DNA of 64,000 nt from Chloroflexota bacterium. Lineage in GTDB: Bacteria; Chloroflexota; Anaerolineae; Anaerolineales; Anaerolineaceae. Of the stretch, positions 8,698 to 15,890 are shown piece after piece; within the stretch, counting starts at the first letter, position 1; each line of letters opens with the position of its first letter. Below the pieces are notes generated by a model. The model worked only from the letters and a program-made list of their open reading frames with translations, searched no databases and was not told where the DNA came from. The stretch covers positions 310,001 through 374,000 of the forward strand of contig JAKAFP010000002.1 in assembly GCA_021825925.1 (NCBI GenBank). Direction: 5' to 3'. A program made the position numbers and the translations under genes.

Positions 8698-9438
8698 ATG
8701 CTCATTAAAGAAGTACTCGCCAAATCCATCCTCTCGCCATCCAAGATCTATCCCTGGGTGATCAACCCCTACACCGGATGCGCGCACAGGTGTTCCTACT
8801 GCTACGCCAGTTTTATGAAACGTTTTACCGGCCACCTGGAACCCTGGGGGGATTTCGTGGATGTAAAAGTCAACGCTGTGGACCTGCTGCGCAAGGAGAT
8901 CCTCAAAAAGAAACCCGACCGGGTGTGGGTCAGCGGCGTCTGCGACCCCTACCAGCCGCTCGAAGGCAAATATCAGCTCACCCGCCAATGCCTTGCCATC
9001 CTGGCCGAGCACGGATGGCCGGTCACTGTTCAAACCCGTTCTCCCCTGATCATGCGCGATATTGACATTCTCAAAACAGGAAAAGACTGGCAGGTCGGAT
9101 TGAGCATCACCACCGCGGATGACAGCATCCGTAAACTCTTTGAGCCCTCCGCCCCTCCGATTCAAGCGCGGGTAGACGCACTTGAAAAACTCCATCAAGC
9201 CGGAATTCACACCTTTGTCATGATCGCCCCTATGCTGCCCGGCGCCGAAGCCCTACCCGAAATCCTTTCCGGCAAAGTGGATACCATCATCCTTGATCGC
9301 ATGAACTACAATCACTCCACTGCCATTTACCGCCAGAACAACCTGACGGATAAAATGACAGATGAGTTCTTTGAAAAAACATCGCGGCTTTTGTTTTCCG
9401 CGTTTACCCGCCTTGGGATCGAGTGTCAGCAGGTATAA
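8698..9438 (+). CDS. SPL-family radical SAM protein
   Basis: 246 residues, cytoplasmic. Near the N-terminus INPYTGCAHRCSYCYA gives the CxxxCxxC cluster (C28, C32, C35) that binds the 4Fe-4S cluster used to cleave S-adenosylmethionine. It is followed by the SPL-type (spore photoproduct lyase-like) pattern DRVWVSGVCDPYQPLEGKYQLTRQCL and the barrel strand VGLSITTADDSIRKLFEP. Proteins of this group are often called 'radical SAM protein, SplB-like' or Rv2578c-like. Most have no assigned substrate and lack the extra catalytic cysteine position of true DNA photoproduct lyases as far as can be seen. The gene stands alone between two unrelated units. Its start is set by the ATG that sits 6 bases after a -10 box. 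Confidence 0.85.
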   Translation: MLIKEVLAKSILSPSKIYPWVINPYTGCAHRCSYCYASFMKRFTGHLEPWGDFVDVKVNAVDLLRKEILKKKPDRVWVSGVCDPYQPLEGKYQLTRQCLAILAEHGWPVTVQTRSPLIMRDIDILKTGKDWQVGLSITTADDSIRKLFEPSAPPIQARVDALEKLHQAGIHTFVMIAPMLPGAEALPEILSGKVDTIILDRMNYNHSTAIYRQNNLTDKMTDEFFEKTSRLLFSAFTRLGIECQQV

Positions 9439-9545
9439 TACAACATCATGTAATAATTTATCACTATGGTTTTAAAATCCGGCCGGTGTTACCCCGTAGG
9501 CTACAATATTGACCATGCACCTAACATTCTTAAAATTGGATCATC

Positions 9546-10613
9546 ATGAAGTCCATTCTTTCAAATTTTATCAGGCGCATCATCTCCATTTTCATCACCC
9601 TCCTGGTCACCACCATGGTCATGTATGGCATCATGATGCTCACGCCGGTTGAAACGCGCGTCGAGCTATTCATGCCCAAAAATCTACCCGCCCGATTGAC
9701 CGAAGCGCAGATCGAGAATATGCGCCAGATCAAGATCAAAGAAAATCACCTCAACGACCCATATCCCATCCAATATTATTACTGGATCTCGAACCTTCTT
9801 CGGGGAGAATGGGGTTACAGCCCGACCATCGGCGACGGAGTTCTTGAAGCCATCATTGTGCGTTCCCCGGTAACTGCAGAACTCACCCTTTATTCCATAT
9901 TGGTTTTCATACCCCTTGGATTGCTCAGCGGGGTGATCGCCGGTTCACGGCAAAACAAACTGGCGGATCACGGGTTCAGACTGACTGCTTACCTTGCCAC
10001 TTCCTTGCCGCCGGTGATCCTGGCTATGGTCTTGTTATCTGTTTTCTATGTCAATTTGAGCTGGTTCTCACCAGAACGGACAAATGTAACCAATTATCTT
10101 CTCGTGGAGTCTGAACAATTCCGACAATTTACCGGATTGCTGACCATTGACGGACTGCTTAACGGTAGAGCGGATGTTACCCTGGACGCCTTGCGTCATC
10201 TGGTCATGCCGGTATTGACTCTTACCCTTGTCCATTGGGCCACTTTGGCTCGCATCACCCGTACGGCCATTATTGACGTCAAACACCAGGATTACGTGGT
10301 GGCAGCCAGAGCACGCGGAATAAAAGAAAACCGCATCACCTGGCGGCATATGCTGCCTAATGCCATTGCGCCTGGTCTCGCTAGCAGTGCGTTGTCTTCG
10401 GCCTCGCTGGTCACTGGTGTTTTTGTGGTCGAGATCATCTACAATTTTCACGGGATTTCAGAGATTGCTTCCCGAAGCCTGCAGTTCATCCCCGATGCTG
10501 CAGCAGCCCTCGGCTTTTCAATTTATAGCGTGATCATCGTCTTGCTGCTCATGAACGTACTCGACCTGATCCAGGCACTGCTCGATCCACGCAAGACGCA
10601 TGGTGGGAATTAA
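9546..10613 (+). CDS. ABC transporter permease, DppB/OppB type
   Basis: 355 residues with an N-terminal membrane helix, a periplasmic loop and then five or so helices. The diagnostic BPD-transport inner-membrane loop reads EYIxAAxARG-like here as DYVVAARARGIKENRITWRHMLPNAIAP (about residues 250-277), the EAA motif that contacts the ATPase. It belongs to the peptide/nickel permease family and forms a heterodimer with the next gene. A long insertion between helices 3 and 4 (FSPERTNVTNYLLVESEQFRQF) is unusual compared with enteric DppB. No substrate-binding protein or ATPase gene is next to it, so the rest of the transporter must be encoded elsewhere. Confidence 0.85.
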   Translation: MKSILSNFIRRIISIFITLLVTTMVMYGIMMLTPVETRVELFMPKNLPARLTEAQIENMRQIKIKENHLNDPYPIQYYYWISNLLRGEWGYSPTIGDGVLEAIIVRSPVTAELTLYSILVFIPLGLLSGVIAGSRQNKLADHGFRLTAYLATSLPPVILAMVLLSVFYVNLSWFSPERTNVTNYLLVESEQFRQFTGLLTIDGLLNGRADVTLDALRHLVMPVLTLTLVHWATLARITRTAIIDVKHQDYVVAARARGIKENRITWRHMLPNAIAPGLASSALSSASLVTGVFVVEIIYNFHGISEIASRSLQFIPDAAAALGFSIYSVIIVLLLMNVLDLIQALLDPRKTHGGN

Positions 10614-10614
10614 C

Positions 10615-11574
10615 ATGAAGAATATGAGGCGTTTTTTCTCAAAATGGCATAACTGGCTGGGAGTGTTCCTGGTTTTGATCTTCATCTTCATGGCCGTTGC
10701 GGCTCCGGTCTTGTCCCCGCAAGACCCAAACCGCCCCGGAACAATGAAAATAATCGGCAATCCATTGAAACACCACAAACCGCTGCCCCCATCCGCTGAA
10801 GCTCCTTTGGGTACTCTATCCAATCAATCCAGTGTATATCACTCCCTGGTCTGGGGTACCCGTTCGGCGGTTGTCTTTGGTTTGATCGTCGCCCTTTTTT
10901 CGATGTTCATTGGCGTGATAGTGGGTACCCTCAGCGCGTATTCCAACCGATGGATCAACGACTTTCTGATGCGCATTACGGATGCCTTCCTGGCTTTCCC
11001 CATGATCGCCGGAGTGGTTATGATCAGGCAATTAGCCACCATCTTGTTGACCGATGCCGGAGTTCAAAGCTTTATGACAGGTTCAGGCGCTGTGCTGACC
11101 ATTAACCCAGAGAACTTGTCCCCATTCATGGTCTTTTTACAGAATCTTGATCCCCTGATGGTCACCTTCATCCTGTTATCGTGGATGCCCTATGCCAGGG
11201 TCATGAACTCAGTCGTTCACCGCATCAAGAATCTTGAGTACATTGAAGCGGCACGGGTTTCCGGCGCACGACCTTCCAAGATCATTTTCAAGCATCTTCT
11301 ACCGAATGCCATCTCGCCGGCCATCATCATGGCCGCCCGTGACGTCGGCGGAATGGTCATCTTGCAAACCACCTTCAGCTTTGTCGGTCTTGGAGGCAAC
11401 TCTCCCTGGGCATACTCGCTTGTCTCCGCCCGCGACTGGATCATCGGTCTGGGAGGAAAATTTGATTTTTGGTGGGTGTTTCTACCGATCACCATTACCA
11501 TCATCCTCTTCGGTATCGGCTGGAATCTGTTGGGTGACGGCTTGAACGACCTGCTCAATCCCCGCAATCGCTAA
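10615..11574 (+). CDS. ABC transporter permease, DppC/OppC type
   Basis: 319 residues. The ATG at 10615 is one base after the stop of the preceding permease and has GGTGGGA in front; an in-frame ATG at 10600 lacks a ribosome site. The N-terminal segment (LVLIFIFMAVAAPVLSPQDPNRPG) is the OppC-N domain. The EAA loop is EYIEAARVSGARPSKIIFKHLLPNAISP (about 215-242). The C-terminal GIGWNLLGDGLNDLLNPRNR is the classic DppC ending. It forms the permease pair with DppB. An extended loop with a hydrophobic helix between EAA-preceding helices (LTDAGVQSFMTGSGAVLTINPEN) is longer than in model members. A good terminator follows 11 bases after the stop. Confidence 0.87.
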   Translation: MKNMRRFFSKWHNWLGVFLVLIFIFMAVAAPVLSPQDPNRPGTMKIIGNPLKHHKPLPPSAEAPLGTLSNQSSVYHSLVWGTRSAVVFGLIVALFSMFIGVIVGTLSAYSNRWINDFLMRITDAFLAFPMIAGVVMIRQLATILLTDAGVQSFMTGSGAVLTINPENLSPFMVFLQNLDPLMVTFILLSWMPYARVMNSVVHRIKNLEYIEAARVSGARPSKIIFKHLLPNAISPAIIMAARDVGGMVILQTTFSFVGLGGNSPWAYSLVSARDWIIGLGGKFDFWWVFLPITITIILFGIGWNLLGDGLNDLLNPRNR

Positions 11575-11585
11575 AAAATAAATAA

Positions 11586-11620
11586 CCCCGTGAGTTTGGG
11601 ATTAATCTCACGGGGTTTCT
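11586..11620 (+). terminator. Terminator of the permease pair
   Basis: CCCCGTGAG (11586-11594) pairs with CTCACGGGG (11607-11615), with a 12-base loop followed by TTTCTT. Confidence 0.85.
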
Positions 11621-11650
11621 TATGTAGGAACGAGAATTACTCTTTACAAA

Positions 11651-12088
11651 TTACTTTTTCCCAGCCAATGCCTTCTTGGCATATTCCACGGCGAGGATCA
11701 TGGCCGCACCGATGGTCAGCGTCCCTGGAGCCAGAAGAGGAAATTCTCCGCCAATTGCCTGTTTGATCAATTGGCTAAAACCTAACTGTTGTCCGCCTTC
11801 AAAGACACTCTCCAGGTTGCCCGAAACATGCACGATCATACCGATCACTCCGCCAACTGCGATCACCCACATACCAAGAATTGCAATTTTATGTACGACG
11901 GGGCTTTTAGTTACGAGCATCAAAATACCCAGAAGAATTCCCAGTGGTAATAGAACGAAAGGCACGAACTGTAATTCCTCACCCATATGGTTCAATTGCG
12001 AGAGTTCCACAATCGTTCCGACAAAGATAAAAATACCAAAACCAACAAAAAACGTGTAAAGCTTATCTAAAACTTTGTTTGCATCCAT
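11651..12088 (-). CDS. Small four-helix membrane protein of unknown function
   Basis: 145 residues, ATG at 12088 with GGAGGA seven or so bases upstream. There are four hydrophobic segments (about residues 10-27, 41-59, 67-88 and 118-136). A short hydrophilic loop (ESVFEGGQQLGFSQLIKQAIGGEF) precedes the last helix, and the cytoplasmic end is Lys-rich (KKALAGKK). I do not recognise the family; the layout resembles small uncharacterised Chloroflexota inner-membrane proteins. It is transcribed towards the permease pair and could share the bidirectional-looking hairpin at 11586-11620 as its terminator. Intergenic 12089-12335 shows nothing except short CACTATTC-type repeats at 12307-12330. Confidence 0.75.
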   Translation of the reverse strand: MDANKVLDKLYTFFVGFGIFIFVGTIVELSQLNHMGEELQFVPFVLLPLGILLGILMLVTKSPVVHKIAILGMWVIAVGGVIGMIVHVSGNLESVFEGGQQLGFSQLIKQAIGGEFPLLAPGTLTIGAAMILAVEYAKKALAGKK

Positions 12089-12335
12089 ACAATCCTCCAG
12101 AAAAAAATGAAATTATATCTCCAAGAGAACTGGCACTGGCCTGAAATATTATTTTAGGTTAGATGTCAATTTGCTTGTTATCTTATTATACAACCACTAT
12201 TTATATAAATTAAGTCCAATAAGTCGTATTTTTGTTTTTCAACAACAAACTGCTTTTCAATACATTGAGGTTGTCTGATTATCCAAAAACTTGACCATGT
12301 GCCTATTCACTATTCACTATTCTCTATTCTCGGCA

Positions 12336-12519
12336 CTTTCCATTTGACATTTTTCCACTCCTCCCCTACACTATTCTCATGCTGGTCCGAGTGAAAGCCT
12401 GTGCTGTCATCGGTCTGGATGGGGTCATTGTAGACGTTGAAGTAGACATCACCACGAGCATTCCCAAACCACCCATGATCATTGTCGGTCTGCTGGTCAC
12501 TTCATTGGCTGATTTTTAG
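12336..12519 (+). pseudogene. Truncated, internally deleted copy of the comM promoter and 5' end
   Basis: Bases 12336-12492 match 19372-19528 with 7 differences in 157 positions. The match covers the -35/-10 promoter (TTGACA 12344-12349, TACACT 12367-12372), the ATG at 12379 and the first 38 codons of comM. From 12493 the sequence matches comM again but 357 bases further on (19886 onwards), so exactly 119 codons are missing and the frame is kept. The copy ends in TAG at 12517-12519. The result is a 46-residue open frame (MLVRVKACAVIGLDG..., ending SLADF) that retains a complete promoter with 6 bases between the -10 box and ATG. It could still be transcribed. It cannot be functional as ComM because the AAA core is absent. 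Confidence 0.88.
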
Positions 12520-12615
12520 ACCAGTGATTTTTTAATTGAAAAGCCAATTAAATAGGGATTGATTATAGAATCAAATGGTTCGATTTATTTCAATTTGGGT
12601 TGAAATTCTTTCAGT

Positions 12616-13185
12616 TTATTTTTCACCATTGAATCTAATGGATAATTTCACTTTTCTGTCTTTTTGAAAATGCACACCCTGGTAAAAAACCCAACCCATC
12701 ACTACAGCCGCAATCAAATGCATTATGAAGGACCCTCCATACCACATTAAGATCACAATTGCTGTCATTTTTAACAGAATTGGGGGCATCACCAGAAGAG
12801 ATTGACTCAACAATTCAACAAAAAGGATCGCCGCGAGAATGCACTTTTCCAAAGAATTTACCCACAATGGTTTTAAACGCATAACCGTCGATCCAAACAT
12901 CAATCCAATCAGTGGCCCAACGAAATAATGTGTTGCGACTCCAATTTGAATTGCATTTTCAATCTCTATCGGGTGTGTTCCAAAAAAATGTGCTACGGTA
13001 TTCCCAATGATCAAGAAACAGGTCAGAACCGGTAATCTGAACACAAGGAATATTCCCATGAGAATCAGGTCCATGGTTATTGTTCCTGCCAGACCACTTA
13101 TCAACCCCCATGCCAATTTTCTTTGCAAGCTAAAGGCAGGACTCTGACTCGTCAAATTAACAGGATTTTCAAAAGCTTTTTCCAT
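12616..13185 (-). CDS. Membrane protein of unknown function, five helices
   Basis: 189 residues from the ATG at 13185, which has AAGGAGATAC upstream; an earlier in-frame start at 13221 lacks a site. About five membrane segments (ISGLAGTITMDLILMGIFLVF, then a short one, then VATHYFVGPLIGLMFGS, CILAAILFVELLSQSLLV and IMHLIAAVVMGWVFYQG). Histidines lie near the helix ends (HFFGTHPIE, THYF, MHL). The DUF-like pattern resembles YagU/DUF1440 or DUF6789 proteins, but I cannot fix the family. It is the last gene of the minus-strand cassette, about 100 bases after the MFS gene, and is probably co-transcribed with it. Confidence 0.65.
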   Translation of the reverse strand: MEKAFENPVNLTSQSPAFSLQRKLAWGLISGLAGTITMDLILMGIFLVFRLPVLTCFLIIGNTVAHFFGTHPIEIENAIQIGVATHYFVGPLIGLMFGSTVMRLKPLWVNSLEKCILAAILFVELLSQSLLVMPPILLKMTAIVILMWYGGSFIMHLIAAVVMGWVFYQGVHFQKDRKVKLSIRFNGEK

Positions 13186-13287
13186 TTTTGTATCTCCTTC
13201 TTTATCAAGATTGCCATTCAATATAGAACATCCTCTTGATTCGATCCAATAATCAAAACCTCAAATATGTGAAACCAGGATTCACTC

Positions 13288-14688
13288 TTAATCTGCTGCC
13301 GGTAAAAGGATCAATGGTTTTTGATCAGCATCTGCAGTGCTCTGTTGAGCAATCGCTGCATCCGGAAGTTCATCCTCCACGCGCCGCAAGTGTGAAGACA
13401 GGCAACTGATCATGGTCACCAAGATCAGGAGTAAACCCATACAGACATATAACAGTCCAATTCCGCGACCAGGTCCAATTCCGAGGATCTGGCCCAGGCT
13501 TCCAGCCAGAGGACCATTGATAGCCATCAAAGGCTCAAATACACGATCAGTCAACGGTCCCGCAACCAAATAGGTCAATACTGGCGTTACTAAAACGATC
13601 ATCCGTCGGATGGCAAATACACGGCCCTGAACATCTGCGGCAACTTTGTTCTGCCAGATCACCTGGTTGGAACTGGATACAATAGGAACACACAAGGTCG
13701 CCAAGAAGCTGCTTGTTATGATCAGACCAATCGAAGGACGCAACCCAATCAGAGACAGGAAAATTCCCAACAAAACCATGAATATAATCACTGCTTTAAC
13801 CCGGCGTTTGGGTCCTCCCCAAATACTGATGATCAAACCGCCCACCAGAAAACCGCTGCTGCTCAACGACATGACCAGCCCCAATTGGGTCGTTGTGGCA
13901 AATGATAAGATGAGCGGTGTAAAAAGAACAACGGTCATTTCAGTCATGAAGTTGGAAAAAGCAAAGAGCAGCATCAGGGATAACAGGCCAGGACGTACCG
14001 CGATGTATTTCCAACCATAAACTGCCTCGTGGACCACGGATCCTCTTCCAGCCTGACCATCTGTTGATGATTTCACTCTGGGAATGTGAACGAAAAACAA
14101 CGTGGAAATGGCGATGACAAACGATGCAAAATCGATCAAGATCACACCTGCCAGACCGATGCTTTCCATAAGACTGCCTGCAATTATTGGAGCAATAAGG
14201 AATTGCCCAACCTGAACGATCTCCATCATGCCGCTGGTGCGGCCCAGGTTTTTATTTGGAATCATCTGCGTCATGGCTGCCATGATGGAAGGCATTCTCA
14301 AACTACTGAATGCACCGCTGATAAACACTGCAAGGTAGATATACCAGACCTGCAGACCGCCAAACCGATATACCAAGGCAATTGTTAAAGTACTGAGACC
14401 TGCACCCAAGTCACTGATCAGGATGGCTTTGCGTCGATCCCATCGATCAACCAATGTGCCAGCCAGCGGCCCTAGAAGAACCCCAGGTAACAAAAAAAAC
14501 ATAGAGATAAGTGCATATTGAGTGATTTCGCCTGTCTTTTGAAAGACCCAAACCCCTAAAGCAAAACTGGTCAAACCGGAACCTATGAACGAAATCACCT
14601 GTCCAATCCACATCAACGTGAAAGCCTTCGTCCCTTCAAGGATGGGGCGTCCGTTTTTCGTGATCAAGTCGAATGTGTTTATTTTCAT
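13288..14688 (-). CDS. MFS transporter, macrolide-efflux/EntS-like
   Basis: 466 residues with about 12 hydrophobic helices. The loop after helix 2 reads GPLAGTLVDRWDRRKAIL, the major-facilitator motif A (G-x-L-a-D-r-x-x-R-k). The overall pattern (LMWIGQVISFIGSGLTSFALGVWVF at the N-terminus, MTQMIPNKNLGRTSGMMEIVQVGQFLIAPIIAG in the middle) is that of the proton-driven macrolide-efflux and enterobactin-exporter MFS branch. A drug or small-molecule export role is therefore likely from the family; the actual substrate is unknown. It lies within a minus-strand cluster downstream of a MalT-type regulator, consistent with ligand-induced efflux. The C-terminal 40 residues after the last helix are hydrophilic with no known motif. 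Confidence 0.85.
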   Translation of the reverse strand: MKINTFDLITKNGRPILEGTKAFTLMWIGQVISFIGSGLTSFALGVWVFQKTGEITQYALISMFFLLPGVLLGPLAGTLVDRWDRRKAILISDLGAGLSTLTIALVYRFGGLQVWYIYLAVFISGAFSSLRMPSIMAAMTQMIPNKNLGRTSGMMEIVQVGQFLIAPIIAGSLMESIGLAGVILIDFASFVIAISTLFFVHIPRVKSSTDGQAGRGSVVHEAVYGWKYIAVRPGLLSLMLLFAFSNFMTEMTVVLFTPLILSFATTTQLGLVMSLSSSGFLVGGLIISIWGGPKRRVKAVIIFMVLLGIFLSLIGLRPSIGLIITSSFLATLCVPIVSSSNQVIWQNKVAADVQGRVFAIRRMIVLVTPVLTYLVAGPLTDRVFEPLMAINGPLAGSLGQILGIGPGRGIGLLYVCMGLLLILVTMISCLSSHLRRVEDELPDAAIAQQSTADADQKPLILLPAAD

Positions 14689-14807
14689 TTTTTGCCTTTC
14701 TTGAGAACTAACTTAATCAAGTTAAAAATAATGCCTTTTTCGAGCAAGGATGGTTTTCGTAATAACCGATTTCACGAGAACCATCCTTGTTCATAGCCAC
14801 TAATTCT

Positions 14808-15140
14808 TTATTTTTTCATCACCCGAATGAATGTGCTCAATCCAAGTGTGATCAACAAGATCGCAAAGATTGGCAGTTCAAATGACATGTTCAGGATTGG
14901 GCGCATCATTTCCAGTACACCCAATAAAAGGGCAAGAAGACCAATTGTGATCGTAAACGCACTGGTGGGACGCCCCGAAAATGACCGCGCTAAATTTAAT
15001 CCGACAAGGATCAAGCCGATGCCCACTGCACCCAGACCATCTGGTATTGATTTGAACATCGCTGTTGCCCCCCACATCACAAGGAAGGCAGCCCATGCGA
15101 TTGCATCAAGATCGAGTGTTGATTTACGTGTATTTTCCAT
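14808..15140 (-). CDS. Small membrane protein of the regulator cassette
   Basis: 110 residues starting at the ATG at 15140 (AAGGAG upstream). The first 17 residues (MENTRKSTLDLDAIAWA) echo the start of the neighbouring 76-residue protein (MENKIKFNPDLGKIALS). After this come three or four hydrophobic segments (AAFLVMWGATAMF, GAVGIGLILVGLNLA, TIGLLALLLGVLEMM, IFAILLITLGLSTFI) and a basic end. It resembles small DUF-type membrane proteins next to LuxR regulators in Chloroflexota. Function unknown. Spacing to the preceding gene is 58 bases and to the MFS gene about 120 bases, so one transcript is likely. Confidence 0.7.
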   Translation of the reverse strand: MENTRKSTLDLDAIAWAAFLVMWGATAMFKSIPDGLGAVGIGLILVGLNLARSFSGRPTSAFTITIGLLALLLGVLEMMRPILNMSFELPIFAILLITLGLSTFIRVMKK

Positions 15141-15198
15141 TTTTATTTCTCCTTTTTTGCTAAAGCCTAATAATTTATTTTTATACAACCAGCCTGGA

Positions 15199-15429
15199 TT
15201 AAGCTTGCATCCGCGCTGCGGCATCAAAAGGGCAGACTCTCGCCTGGTGCGCTTTCCAGCCCGGCCACCATTTCATGTGCCAGGCATGAAGTCTGGCAAA
15301 GATCGAATGAGGTCTTTTGACTGCCATTTTGCGGATTGGACAATCAGCGCAGCTATGGATATTCTCTATAATGAAAGCACTCAATGCGATTTTTCCTAGA
15401 TCGGGATTGAACTTGATTTTGTTTTCCAT
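15199..15429 (-). CDS. Small Cys/Trp/His-rich protein of the regulator cassette
   Basis: 76 residues from the ATG at 15429 with GAGGAG upstream. No signal peptide. The middle reads SCADCPIRKMAVKRPHSIF followed by LHAWHMKWWPGWKAHQ and ARVC, so there are three cysteines (CxxC plus one) and three histidines in a short span. This could bind a metal such as zinc or a haem; that is inference. The N-terminal 17 residues resemble those of the next gene's product. I do not recognise a family. It lies between two other small genes in a tight operon. Confidence 0.65.
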   Translation of the reverse strand: MENKIKFNPDLGKIALSAFIIENIHSCADCPIRKMAVKRPHSIFARLHAWHMKWWPGWKAHQARVCPFDAAARMQA

Positions 15430-15460
15430 TCTGATTTCTCCTCTTTTCAATACCTTTTGA

Positions 15461-15721
15461 TCAGGCCTCACTCAAACCAAGTAAGGCTAAATTCAAGCCA
15501 TATAATTTATTCAAAACACCCATCAGGGCAGCCTGGTCTTCGATGTATCCAGAAAGGATCATCTCGCCATTTTCCAATAACTTCACCTCCATTCCATCCA
15601 ACCAATCTGACCAACTCTCATCAAGTTGACCTTTAACATGGATTTCGAAACATCGTCCATACTTGCCACTGGACAACGATTCTTGATTTTCTTGATTGGG
15701 ATATATTTTTATGTTTGTCAT
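15461..15721 (-). CDS. Small soluble protein, first gene after the MalT-type regulator
   Basis: 86 residues from the ATG at 15721 with AAGAGGAAAT upstream; an in-frame start at 15766 has none. A beta-rich part (RCFEIHVKGQLDESWSDWLDGMEVKLLENGEMILSGYIEDQ) is followed by a helix (AALMGVLNKLYGLNLALLGL). I know this arrangement from small proteins coded beside LuxR/MalT regulators in Chloroflexota and Actinobacteria, without a known function. The hydrophobic beta-alpha pattern would suit a small ligand- or partner-binding protein. It leads the minus-strand operon that continues through the two small proteins to the MFS transporter. Confidence 0.72.
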   Translation of the reverse strand: MTNIKIYPNQENQESLSSGKYGRCFEIHVKGQLDESWSDWLDGMEVKLLENGEMILSGYIEDQAALMGVLNKLYGLNLALLGLSEA

Positions 15722-15835
15722 ATTTCCTCTTGGTTCTAATTTATCAGTTTGACAGATGGCGCTCATCGTCTAAAGGTTGTATTTTGGGTTGTATTTTTTA
15801 GAAGTAAATGTTTTGATCTCGATAGTTTTAAAATA

Positions 15836-15867
15836 AAGAGGTCAGCGGTATATTTCACTGACCTCTT
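15836..15867 (-). terminator. Terminator between the regulator gene and its satellite operon
   Basis: AAGAGGTCAG pairs with CTGACCTCTT around a 12-base loop. Read on the minus strand the hairpin is followed by TTTATTTT, so it ends the regulator transcript 24 bases after its stop codon. The satellite operon therefore needs its own promoter. Confidence 0.8.
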
Positions 15868-15890
15868 GTCGAATAATGTTCCTTTAACGA

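Noticed and set aside
9546..11574. Complete dipeptide transporter
   Set aside because: Only the two permeases are present; no binding protein or ATPase of this type is adjacent. The ABC ATPases at 27.8-29.7 kb are of the MacB/LolD type and do not fit.
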